From: Megalonaias nervosa
Taxonomy: Eukaryota; Mollusca; Bivalvia; Unionida; Unionidae
Direction: 5' to 3'
Length of the DNA: 64,000 nucleotides
Assembly (NCBI GenBank): GCA_016617855.1
Contig: JAECUM010003733.1
Span: 124,001 to 188,000 of the forward strand
Both the position numbers and the translations under genes were made by a program. Below the pieces are notes generated by a model that saw nothing but the letters and a program-made list of their open reading frames with translations, had not been told where the DNA came from and did no database searches. Shown here piece after piece: positions 33,557 to 43,555 of the stretch; position 1 is the stretch's first letter, and each line of letters opens with the position of its first letter.

Positions 33557-34066
33557 CGTTATTATAAATTTGTTCGTATTTCACAAGCACAGATTTACAT
33601 TTGATAGTTTTACATAACGAAATTAAATGTAATTTTCTTTCATTATCGACTGGCATTAAATTAAATATCTTAGCAAAAATAAAATCGTATTTTATGCTCC
33701 TTTGCTGGCCAGTTTTTTTAGATTTAAAAACGGCCTGATAAGCTGCCAAAATATTTGTTGTTCGGCATCAGTAAAATTAAATTTTATTATTTTTTTAGCA
33801 ATATGATACTTAACATTATATCGTCCAGTTGTTGGTCTGCTGTAATTTGTTCTGTCAGCGACAGCGACTATTTCATCGTCATCGTCAGATTCGTTGTTGT
33901 ACAAAATATCATCTTCGCTATAGCTAGAAGATTTGTCTATTATATCGGTAGAGATTGTAATATTATCTGCGACTTTATCGCCAGCGACTTTATCGCTAGT
34001 GATTTTAACATTGTCTGCGATTGTATCTTCCGCATATATTTCAGCAAGTCTTTTCATCAAGTTCAT
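33540..34066 (-). CDS. Possible VLTF3-like late transcription factor, one frameshift
   Basis: The N-terminal 100 residues are acidic and low-complexity ('SEDDILYNNESDDDDEI'). The C-terminal part in the second frame (33749-33540) reads 'RSIKYDFIFAKIFNLM' and 'SLCKTIKCKSVLVKYEQIYN'. The Y-x-F-x-x-x-K-I-x-x-L ... L-x-K-x-x-x-x-x-x-x-L-x-x-x-E-x-I-W/Y pattern resembles the tail of viral late transcription factor 3-like proteins seen in some Polintons and their relatives. Frames join near 33744-33750 around a short A-run. The family call is weak; the split gene itself is well supported. Confidence 0.45.
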
Positions 34067-34104
34067 ATTATAATATACTTTTATCTAATTTATTGTTATA
34101 AGAT

Positions 34105-34386
34105 ATGACTGACGAGGTAAAATATCATCAAAAGGTTAATATATTAAATTACAAGGAACTAGCCGAAGCAGTTCGAAAATGTCTGTCGGGTTATAGTTCG
34201 TATTCCGTTGACGTTATTATAATGCCTGGCGAAAATGATAGGATATTGCTGACAGCAGCAGAAAAAAATAAACTTAATGATGGTGCAATAATGACGCTGA
34301 AATTTGATAAAGATGATATTATAGCGTTTGCACATAGCTGTCTTACTAAGACAGAATTACGAAATATCATTAATCATCATATCTGA
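34105..34386 (+). CDS. Hypothetical 93-residue protein
   Basis: Intact ORF starting 38 bp from the divergent gene at 34066. Reads 'MTDEVKYHQKVNILNYKELA' and later 'ITAAEKNKLNDGAIMTLKFD' in similar form. Balanced, soluble composition with alpha/beta character. I do not recognise it. Its 3' end overlaps the HNH gene tail-to-tail by 17 bp. Codon use and A/T-rich upstream motif are like its neighbours, so it is likely real. Confidence 0.6.
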   Translation: MTDEVKYHQKVNILNYKELAEAVRKCLSGYSSYSVDVIIMPGENDRILLTAAEKNKLNDGAIMTLKFDKDDIIAFAHSCLTKTELRNIINHHI

Positions 34387-35194
34387 AACTAAATCTATCA
34401 AAAGTTGACATTGACGTTGCTGATCCTGTTACTCTATCAGCAACAAATTTTACTGCACGAGGATTAATTTCATAATATTTTGCTGCAGCTGATATTGATT
34501 TAAATTTCATTTCTCCTCCAGTTTCTAAATTTACTGAAATAACTGATCTTCTGGGGTTTCTGAAATTATTACCGTCAGAATTTGATCCACGTCGGGTGTT
34601 TTCTTCTGGTGTAACTAGATCTAAATTTTCTAAACGATTATCAGTTTTATTTTTGTTAATATGGTCAATAAATAAATTATCTGGAATAACGCCATTAAAT
34701 GTTTCATAAACAAATCTATGTGATTGATAATGAACTCGATCGGCTAGTGTTCCTCTGACATTTACCATGAAATACCCCATATTACTCTTAAAACCAACAA
34801 CATTTTTTGTTTTTACATGTCGTATAATTCCTTTGTCATTCGCCTCGTATAAATCAAATTTTGGATGGCGTTGAAACTCATCTTGTAAAGATAAGTTTTC
34901 AATATTGTCATCGCTAATCGAGCCATTTACTCGATAGACTCTTTCTCCTTCTGGAATATCCTCGCAGAACAAAGTATAAATAAAATCTTTTCGAAACATT
35001 TCCGTTCTCTCAGCATTATCACCTTTCACTGAAATTATCATTCCAGCTGGTGTTGGTTTTCCTATAGATTTTTTAGATTTTATGTTAATAACCGAACCTA
35101 ATGCATTTCCAGCGTATAGGTTATACTTCGGATGAACGTAATAATACTCTTGCTCCTTCGCTGTCAATCCGATATATCTCAGATTTCGTGACAT
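34370..35194 (-). CDS. HNH homing-type endonuclease with duplicated HNH half
   Basis: 274 residues, intact. The active HNH_3-type domain lies at about 110-195: 'SHRFVYETFNGVIPDNLFID' with H159, then D177-H178-x-N180 and the 'NRLENLDLVTPEENTR' block. Residues 21-104 are a degenerate copy of the same unit (both begin 'HPK..LY', both end 'D/N..IENLSL' or 'NRLENLDL') but lack the His residues. A C-terminal helix-turn-helix-like segment 'FKSISAAAKYYEINPRA' resembles NUMOD1 DNA-binding repeats. This is the layout of free-standing phage HNH homing enzymes. Divergent from the polymerase gene across 78 bp. Possibly selfish cargo or a resolvase substitute. Confidence 0.85.
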   Translation of the reverse strand: MSRNLRYIGLTAKEQEYYYVHPKYNLYAGNALGSVINIKSKKSIGKPTPAGMIISVKGDNAERTEMFRKDFIYTLFCEDIPEGERVYRVNGSISDDNIENLSLQDEFQRHPKFDLYEANDKGIIRHVKTKNVVGFKSNMGYFMVNVRGTLADRVHYQSHRFVYETFNGVIPDNLFIDHINKNKTDNRLENLDLVTPEENTRRGSNSDGNNFRNPRRSVISVNLETGGEMKFKSISAAAKYYEINPRAVKFVADRVTGSATSMSTFDRFSFRYDD

Positions 35195-35272
35195 TATATT
35201 ATAAGGATTTTTATAACTCTAATTGATTTTTTACGTAATTTGTAATTAAATATAAAAATACTATATATAACA

Positions 35273-38200
35273 ATGTTAAAATTGCGTGATATAGCCAAGA
35301 AGAGTCTCATGGGAGAACCTGAAAAAATAGCGACTGCCTTTGCAGGATTCGACAACAGTTATCGGTTCAGTAAACAAATCGTACTGGTAAATTTTACTGC
35401 AACAAATCTTTACCACCTGCTAGAGCCAACTGTAAAACGTGAACTTGAAAAACATAAGGGTCTAAGAATATTAGTGCAATATCACGTTATATTTTCAAAG
35501 CTACTTGTGATAGAGGGATCGACTGACAAGGAAATTGCAGACCCTTACATTAATGCAAAATCAAGACGTGTTTTGCTCGGGACTAATCTTTTGTCACTGG
35601 CTAATGAAATACACCAAGAAATTTGGAAAAAGATAGAAGAATTTACCGAATTGGGTTCGGGTTGGAAGTTTGAAATGATCAAGGAAATTTTATTTCACAC
35701 AATAAAATATAACGTATTACGCGGTAGTTCGTATATTGATTTGCCACCAAAAATAAAAAATAAAAAATGCTGTATAAACGTAAAGAACGTCGATAACAGA
35801 TGTTTTCAGTGGGCTATTCTTTCTGCACTATTTCCAGCAGAAAAAAATGCTGATCGTGTTGACAAGTATATTAGTCACGTATCAAAATTAAATTTTAATG
35901 GCATCGACTTTCCAGTTGCAGAAAATCAAATACCAAAGTTTGAAAAGCAAAATAATGTTTCAATAAATGTTTTCGGACTAGACGAAAAAGAAAACGTCTA
36001 TCCTAGGTATATTTTAGAAAAAGCTTCACAATCGACAAAAAACCCTGCTGTTTTATAAAAATCATTACGTTTGGATTAAAAACTTTAATGGACTAGTTGG
36101 CAGACAGTGTAATAAACGAAATAAACAAACGTTCTTTTGTTATCGCTGCTTGCACGGTTGTAATGACAATGAAACATTACAAAAGCATTTGCAGTACTGT
36201 AGTGATGTACAACGAATAACAATGCCGTCTAAAAAAGATAGTTTATTGCATTTTGTCAATTATAATCACAAGCTAAAAATTCCTTTCGTCATATACGCCG
36301 ATTTCGAATGCTTACTTCAGCCTGTACTTGGCGTAGAAAATAATCCTAACCAATCGAGTACAAGGAAAACTCAAAACCATGTTCCGTGCGGAGTAGCGTA
36401 TAAGATAGTTTGTTGTGCTGATTCGAGATTATCCAAACCAATCAAATTATATCGTGGTAAAAATCCAGCTGTCTGGCTTCTCAAGCAGTTGATTAGCGAA
36501 GTTGATAATATATTTTATCGTTTGAAAAGATTAACTCCAATGATAAAACTGACATCTCAAGAAGAATCTGATCACGAGCAAGCAGAATGTTGTTATATTT
36601 GTGAAAAAGCTTTTGATGATAACAAGAAAGTACGTGACCATTGCCATCTAACAGGACAGTATCGTGGAGCGGCTCATGATCAATGTAATTTAAAATTTCA
36701 TGCTCCAGATTTTATTCCAGTTATTCTTCACAACTTTCGAGAATATGATAGCCACACTATCGTAGAAGCTTTTGGTGATCCTGACGTAAAATCTCGCTTA
36801 AAACTCGATAACGTAATCAAATGCATTCCAAATAATTTTGAAAAGTATATGTCAGTTACGCTAGGTAAGTTGCGTTTTATTGACAGCCTGCAGTTTATGG
36901 CAGCATCATTGGATGAGCTAGTAAAAGGTTGTAGCGAGTTTGATAACTTACAAGATTGTTTTGGTGATAAATTTAATCTACTGACCAAAAAAAGGAGTAT
37001 TTCCGTATGAGTATCTCGATGACTGGAGTAAATTTGATGAAACTTCGCTACCTGACAAGGACAAATTTTATTCACAACTTAAAAATGAAAATATACCCGA
37101 TGATGATTACAAATATACACACGATATCTGGAAAGATATTGATTGTAATACGTTTGGAGATTATCATGATTTGTATCTAAAAACTGACGTGTTATTGCTG
37201 GCGGACGTATTTGAAAGTTTTCGAAAAGTGAGCTATAACAATTATGGACTAGATCCTTGTTGGTATTATTCTGCTCCCGGGCTGTCGTGGGACGCATTGT
37301 TAAAGTTTAGTAAAGTAAGGTTAGAATTACTGACTGACATTGATATGTTCAATTTTATCGAAAAAGGTATCCGAGGCGGTATTAGCGTGATAACAAAAAA
37401 GTATGCGGAAGCAAACAACAAATACCTAAAAGAGTATAATCCTAAGCTTCCTTCGAAGTATATAATTTATCTAGATTGTCAATAATTTGTACGGTTATTC
37501 TATGGCAGAACCAATGCCTTTTGGTGGATTTCGTTGGATCACGGCTGAGCAATTTCTATCAGAGACAGAAAAAAAGATACCCGACGATGTTTCGTACTTC
37601 GTTGAAGTTGATCTCGATTATCCAACTTCGCTACACAATTTACACAACGATTATCCTTTCTGTGCGGAATCAATGATAATAGATTATAGTACGTTATCTC
37701 AAGAACAACAAGCGTTAGCATCACCAAGACAAAATTCTATGGTAAAAAAACTAGTGCCAAATTTACTCGATAAGAAAAATTATGTTTTACATTACAAAGT
37801 TTTAAAACAAGCAGTAGATGCTGGTCTTGTTTTGAGAAAAGTTCATCGTGTACTAAAATTTAATCAGTCACCTTGGATGAAAGGTTATATTAACTCGAAC
37901 ACTTCGAGAAGAGCTGCAGCAAAAACCGATTTTGAAAAAAAACTTCTTTAAGCTCATGAACAATTCCGTTTTTGGTAAGACGATGGAAAATATTAGGAAA
38001 CGCGTAAATATCGAGCTAGTTAATGATATCAATCGCAGAAACAAACTTGTGTCAGACGATGATTTTGTTAGCATGAAAATTTTTAATGAAAATCTTGTCG
38101 CGATACAAAGAAGAAAAACAAATCTGAAACTAAACAAGCCAATTTACGTTGGAGCTTCCGTGTTAGATTTATCGAAGTGGCTCATGTATGATTTTCATTA

Positions 38201-38744
38201 TAATTTTGTTAAAAATCAGTGGCCGTCCAGTAGACTATTGTTTACTGATACCGACTCGCTCGTGTATGAAATCGAATGTGAGGACGTCTATCAGGATATA
38301 TTTGATAATCGACATCTGTTTGATCTTTCCGAGTACCCTCGTGACAGTAAATTTCATGACGACACAAATTAAAAGGTTATTGGTAAGTTCAAAGATGAAA
38401 TGAACTCGAGCATCATCAAATGCTTTATCGGATTGCGCAGTAAAATGTACGCGGTATTGCTAGATAATAATAAAATAACGAAAAAGGCAAAAGGTCTACC
38501 TCGCGATTTTGTTAAAAAGTTTATGAAATTTGATGATTACAAGTACGCACTTGATGGCGGTGTTAGTTTTATAAGAGCAATGGCTATTCGAACGAATCAT
38601 CATAAACTTGAAACAGATGTCATTATCAAACACGGATTGAGTAATTTTGATGACAAACGTTATTGCGAAAATGGAGTAGATACATTTGCACTTGGTTATT
38701 GTTTTAATGATAGATCTATACTCGATATTATATTCGATGACTAA
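35273..38744 (+). pseudogene. Protein-primed family B DNA polymerase (pPolB), five breaks
   Basis: About 1,150 codons, normal for Polintons. Pieces in order: the N-terminal domain ending at 36058; exonuclease I 'YADFEC' (D at 36300); a Cys/His insert 'CYICEKAF..DHCHLTGQYR' (36590-36690) typical of Polinton polymerases; exonuclease II 'HNFREYDSH' (36729); 'YHDLYLKTDVLLLADVFESF' (about 37165-37225); motif A 'YLDC..LYGYSM' (37470-37510); motif B 'LMNNSVFGKTMENIR' (37953-38000); motif C 'LLFTDTDSLVYE' (38235-38270). Breaks: A6 at 36037-36042, A7 at 36987-36993, an extra C at 37480, A8 at 37935-37942, and an in-frame TAA at 38370-38372. Catalytic residues are otherwise intact. It would replicate the linear element from its ends by protein priming. 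Confidence 0.95.
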
Positions 38745-38775
38745 GGTATGAAATTTTATCTAAACTTTAGAAATA

Positions 38776-39228
38776 ATGTTTGAAAATTTGACAGTCACAA
38801 ATAGTTACAATAGCAAGATCAAATATCTAATGATGGACGGCAAACAGTTGACAGTTGAAATTAATAATGAAACATCAGGTATATGTTTTACCGCAGTTCG
38901 AGACAAGCTAAAACTTTCTCTTACCAGATCTGATGACAGCGAGTATTTCAATTACCTCGAACAATTGAGCCAGAAGTTGTTAGCGGAATTTAAAAACCTT
39001 CACAATCCGATCAGCCAACAAAAATATACTAAACTTACAATCGATCTTGATCGATCAAAAGTATATTTTATCGACAAAAAATATCCTCTTAACAAATTGC
39101 AAATAAAAGATTTATTTGAGTCTCGTCGCTGTGTGAGCGGTAAAGTAAAGTTTAGTCTCTACTATCGTGGTGATGAAATATTTCTAATATCAACAGTAGA
39201 AACATTGATAATTGGTGATGAGGTATAA
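38776..39228 (+). CDS. Hypothetical 150-residue protein ending at the right TIR
   Basis: Intact ORF with ATG at 38776; its stop codon (39226-39228) lies at the inner edge of the right TIR. Reads 'MFENLTVTNSYNSKIKYLMM', later 'YTKLTIDLDRSKVYFIDKKY' and a C-terminal beta-rich 'KVKFSLYYRGDEIFLISTVE'. No named family recognised. The position next to the polymerase and the beta-rich pattern would fit a single-stranded-DNA-binding accessory, but that is only a suggestion. Confidence 0.6.
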   Translation: MFENLTVTNSYNSKIKYLMMDGKQLTVEINNETSGICFTAVRDKLKLSLTRSDDSEYFNYLEQLSQKLLAEFKNLHNPISQQKYTKLTIDLDRSKVYFIDKKYPLNKLQIKDLFESRRCVSGKVKFSLYYRGDEIFLISTVETLIIGDEV

Positions 39229-39703
39229 ATAATATATGAAAAATGCCACTTACCCGATTCCGCTCGGTGAAGACGTCCTCTTGAAAGTGCCTCAGAAGGA
39301 AATTTTACCTGCCTTATATACTAATAGATCTGCGTGGACGTTTTTCTAGAAATTCCATGTGATTATGAGTCATTTTGCGTGGGCGTTTTCTGGAATGTTC
39401 TAGAACATGTATACCTGGCTTGGCTGATAAATGTATTATTGATATTTCAGGCTGCGTACATGAGGCAACCAAAACACTGTAGAGTATTGATTTTCCAGAC
39501 TGCATTACTGTAGTAGTCTGGGGATGGGCTCATTTAATCTCAAAATATATTTGAGCTAGGATCAACCTTTTAGTTTTTAAAAAATCGTTTGGGGTGGGAA
39601 TTTTAGGGTCTCTGAGAGAGTAATTTGTATTTGTTCTGAGAGTGGGGAGGGGTGAAAAGAGGTCTTTGAGATAGAACCAGCCTTTTCCCTTACTACTACT
39701 ACT
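39228..39703 (-). repeat. Right terminal inverted repeat of the Polinton
   Basis: Mirror of 23699-24167. The outermost 12 bases are four ACT units (39692-39703), i.e. AGT x4 read inward, two more than at the left end. Contains the mirrored TATA (39313-39320) and splice-donor-like site (near 39246-39253), both pointing into the element. Confidence 0.93.
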
Positions 39704-39709
39704 GATGCA
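39704..39709. repeat. Target-site duplication GATGCA (right)
   Basis: Second copy of the 6-bp TSD; the Polinton family characteristically makes 6-bp duplications. Confidence 0.92.
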
Positions 39710-40335
39710 TCCTAGATGTTTTGTTGCGGTTTTTCAGACGGAGGTGTGTTGGTGATTAGGATGTGTTCAGCGGCGCATTTCTTCATTAGGAAGAGTCCAT
39801 TGTTGTTGCATTTGCCAACACCGTTATTGACAATGACACCTGTCCATGTCTGGCGATCAGTAATAATTCTAAAATTGAAAAACATCAAGGATAATGAGTT
39901 TTTCTGCCTTTTGGTACATGTACAATAAAATGTATCCTTGATCTCATCTGGTTAGTCATAGTGGGTGCATAGGCGCTGATGATAGTTGCATGTCATTTTC
40001 GAAACAGTGTGAGTCTCATTAGTCTGTCATTCAGAAGATCTGTGAGCTTGCTAACTAGCTATGATTTTATGGTAAACCCAACACCAGTTTCTTGTCGCTC
40101 TTTCTTTACTTTTGCCACTCCAGAAGGTGTAGCCGGCTACTACTTTGATGTTTTGTCCTTCCTAAGCTAGGAGAATTTTACTCAGGGCTGCTATTTGGAT
40201 ATTTAATCTGGCCACTTCTCCACCAACTGGAGTTGTTCTTCTATCTGGTCTATCTGCTGATGTACTGTCCATTAGTGTGCGTGCTTTCCAGGCACTGATG
40301 GTGAGTTACGTCACCTTTGTCTTCTTGCTAGGATT
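39704..40335 (-). pseudogene. LINE endonuclease domain, 5' half, split by the Polinton
   Basis: Reading the minus strand from 40335: 'KVT..TISAWKARTLMDSTS' then 'DRRTTPVGGEVARLNIQIAA' (about 40180-40330), 'GYTFWSGKSKERQETGVGFT' (about 40070-40135), 'ATIISAYAPTMTN' (about 39960-40000), 'RQTWTGVIVNNGVGKCNNNG' (about 39800-39865) and 'NRNKTSRMH' at the junction. These are the ordered blocks of a LINE AP-endonuclease. The frame continues at 23698 without loss, proving a single older LINE was the target. It carries frameshifts of its own. Confidence 0.85.
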
Positions 40336-40344
40336 TCGAAAGCT

Positions 40345-40492
40345 ATAATGTGACCAGTCCTAATACCAACCGCGTAATGCTGAGCGCCAAGCGAGGCAGC
40401 TGATAATATTATTTTTATAAGTCTTTTGGTATGTCTCGGCTAGGGTTCGAACCCACGACCTCCCGTATCTGAGGCGGACGCACGTTGGTATT
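40345..40492 (-). repeat. tRNA-derived SINE, molluscan type
   Basis: On the minus strand: 'GTGCGTCCGCCTCAGATACG', a perfect B-box 'GGTCGTGGGTTCGAACCC', then 'CCAAAAGACTTATAAAAATA' and a body 'GCCTCGCTTGGCGCTCAGCA'. The B-box and body phrase are familiar from SINEs spread through bivalves and other molluscs (recall, not searched). It lies just beyond the 5' end of the interrupted LINE. Confidence 0.7.
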
Positions 40493-40509
40493 GATGTTAT
40501 CATTTTACC

Positions 40510-42485
40510 CCAACTGAAACGAGTTAATGGCTTTCTGTAAATTGCTGATGTATCAAATTATAGTTGTATCCAGCGACATTAGCCATCTTAATGACAATGT
40601 CACTCGGCAAAAAAAAAAAAAAAATGCCATCACTAACACATAACATTGTTCAATTTAACTTTTGAACCGGTTGTGTTGTTTGAACTTTACAATGATATTT
40701 TCATTTACATCATGTCAGAGCTCTCCTACAATTAAAAGTTTAGTTAGCCTTTTTAATAGTGTCTTAAACGGAATGTGCAACAAATGCTGTGTTGCACATG
40801 TTTACGTAAAATACAAATAACATCACATATCACATATTATCATTTGTTTTGATTTAATTTTGCAATACCTTTATATGGCCGATAGTATTTTATTGTAATA
40901 AGATATGTGCCCAACCTGTTGGTTCGTTTTTGTTTGCCATGAAATGTATTTCACGAGTGGACAGTATTTACCAGTATTCATTTGTATCTGAACCAGTATT
41001 ATATTTACGATTAGAAGCAACTTTTAAAAGTACAAGCGTAGGTTTCTCAAATCCTTGGTGTACAATTGTATGTTTTTCTGACCCATTATTCTTCAGAAGT
41101 ATTTGCTTTGGATTTTTTCCCTCACGCATTGATGGAATTTTAATACATGTATTCACATGCATGAAATTAATATTTCTCGTTGTCACTGTTGATGGATTCA
41201 ATGAGTCATCATCTGGAAAAGGTATTTTCTATACAGACAACAGTTTAGTCATCTGGAAATAAATGTTAAATTTGTATACTGATCGTTTTCTTATACCTTT
41301 TTGCATATCAACCAGTAGAATATCCAACAACAAGATGTTGCAATCTACAAAGATCAGTGTAGTCGATTTTGCCAGTATCTCGTTTCCCACAATGATATAT
41401 GTCTTTTCATGGAATCACCACTGTCAGATTTTCTTGTCATCAAAATGTTCAGTAAGTGTATGAAAAATTTAGTTTCATTATATCGATTTTTATCGTGTTA
41501 AATACATTTTCTCTGTTCACCTGCTTAAGATTAGATGACAAATTTAAACAATTAAACTGTTTTACAGGACAATGAAAAATTCGCCGTTTGTTTTTTTTTT
41601 TTTTATTCTCTAAGTCCAGTATTTTAAAAGCTAGAAATTAGCGCTTTTGAACAATATTCACATATACTTTGTATATAAAATTGGCCTTTCTTGTAGAATG
41701 GATTGAACCACAATATACTGTTTCTCCACATTCGCATGCAGTTCACTGTTGATTTGTCTCTCCAATCTGTTAATTTAATTCATTTTAACAGTAAATTAAT
41801 CTCGTTTTTATTGTGCAATCCTTGTAGCTCTGATATTTGTATTTTCTCTTTCAGTTTCTTTCTCCTGTATTTTGCTACATTTTAAAAATATTGTTGTTCA
41901 TTCAGGACGCACCTCCTCTGATGTACCATTTATTGCATTAATTCAATTATATTAGTATTAGATATCAAATGAAAGTTCTGTGACAAATGATTTTTACGAT
42001 GTCTGTATATATTCACACTATGAAAGGCATATCAAATGAAAGTTCTGTGACAAATGATTTTTACGATGTCTGTATATATTCACATATAGGTTAATTCTGT
42101 TTAATTTCTCGCAAATTTCTCTTTCTGAATGAAGGTTTTATGGATGTGTTGTGTTATGTATATCTATATTATGTGTGTAAATTTTCATGATTATACATTG
42201 TAAGGGTCATTAAGTCACTAACATATTAAACAATAATTTTTCTTTATAGTTGTAATATTGCAGTTTAAGATGAGGTCATGTTTAGTAAACTCATTACATA
42301 GTTTCAGGACAGAAGTAAACATGTTGATTAGATGGAATCAGGTCAAGGGTTTTCTTGATACATCAGGCTGACCTAATACCTGATTGGCAAGCTGCTAGAG
42401 TATTTGACCTTGCTGACAAACTTAGAGTGATTTCGAAATGACTAATCGACTCCCATTCTGCTTCTTAAACTGCATCTTCCTTTTT
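40510..42485. other. Non-coding stretch with a recent 67-bp tandem duplication
   Basis: No gene supported. The only clear structure is two copies of a 67-bp unit beginning 'atatcaaatgaaagttctgt' at 41962 and 42029. They are identical over the compared length up to about 42085. Confidence 0.55.
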
Positions 42486-42489
42486 ATTA

Positions 42490-42912
42490 TAAGGGAAGAT
42501 TTATTGAACATTAGTTAATCCTAGCATACACACCAGTCCTAGTGAAGTCAAATTGTCGTGTGGATTTAATTTATTTGTTTCACTTATTCATCGGAACTAC
42601 AAAAGTGCTCAGATTTTATGATTTAGTAGCTGTTTTGGAATTACTGTGAATTCATTTAAAGAAATTTTGAATTATATTATTTGTAATACATCACGACTAT
42701 TTGGCACATGAGCAAAATATATTGGACTTCATTGGGAACATCACTGGAACTCATTTGGTATACTCAATACTTTTTGGACTTGTGATAGAATTTTTATCAT
42801 AATATGAGTTCTGTTTCATTTTTCACTTTCTATTTTAGGGAAATAAATAATTTGTTCAATTTTACAAAACATGTTGTTTTTTTTCTATTTCTCTTACTTA
42901 GCTTAAGACCAT
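42490..42912 (+). repeat. LTR (5') of Gmr1-like copy 2
   Basis: Direct repeat of 45846-46244. Shared phrases in order: 'gtgtggatttaatttatttg', 'gatttagtagctgttttgga', 'ttggacttcattg', 'cactggaactcatttgg', 'ggacttgtgatagaa' and 'cttagc.taagacca'. Exact LTR ends were not resolved. Divergence between the two LTRs is high, so the insertion is old. A primer-binding-site-like 'TGGGGTCCAGGATTCGAAC' follows directly. Confidence 0.75.
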
Positions 42913-43047
42913 GGGGTCCAGGATTCGAACTTCTTTAGAATATATCAGAGAAAGTGCAATTGTTTTGTTGTTTTATAAAATTTAATTTCATTTTGATTTA
43001 GAATTTTCTTTTTTTGGAAATCTTTAGTTCAACCAACAAGCGTACAC

Positions 43048-43500
43048 CATGTCATCTCAAGTGGAGACCTTTATTTCAGATCCCTACCCAGGAAGGGTTA
43101 GAGTCCTTAAGTAATGACGAGTTGCTTGAGCTTGCCAAAAATTATATCTTTCTGAAGCGATGTCTTCTTTAATAAAGAAAGAGATAAAGAATATTCTGGT
43201 TCATTATTTGGTGAAAAAAGGTAGTCTTGATAAAAGTGCTTTGGGTCTCTATCTGGTTCAAACATGAAACTCAGAGAATTACAGTTAGAAAAACTGATCG
43301 AAGTAGATGTTAAGAAAGCTTTGACTTCACCAGGAACTAATGCAAATGCAAAGACAGAAAGAAGCAAGAGAAATGCAGATGCAAAAAGAGGAAAGAGAGA
43401 GAGAAATGCAAATACAAAAGGGGAAGATGAAAGATAAAAATAAAATTAAAAAGTCGAAAGGAACAAGCAATTTAAATTAAAAGAATTATAACTGGCAGGT

Positions 43501-43555
<55 letters not shown>

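Larger units (their letters stand above)
23699..39703. mobile_element. Maverick/Polinton element, 16,005 bp, nearly full length
   Basis: Defined by terminal inverted repeats of about 470 bp, a 6-bp TSD and the Polinton core set: protein-primed family B polymerase, rve integrase with chromodomain, adenain-like protease, packaging ATPase, major capsid protein and penton. TIR divergence is only a few substitutions, which argues for a recent insertion. Most long genes nevertheless carry single-base frameshifts in A/T homopolymers, and there are two in-frame stops. Gene order is compact, with divergent pairs sharing only 38-78 bp of spacer. Non-core cargo includes a fibre-like protein, PLA2-like domain, HNH endonuclease and three small GG-containing proteins. 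Confidence 0.96.

Noticed and set aside
40430..40470. tRNA gene suggested by a perfect B-box
   Set aside because: No cloverleaf or acceptor stem can be formed; the body matches a SINE.
42913..42935. Primer binding site downstream of the 5' LTR
   Set aside because: It starts with TGG and looks tRNA-complementary, but the T-loop complement is too close to the end to fit a full tRNA 3' end; kept only as a remark.
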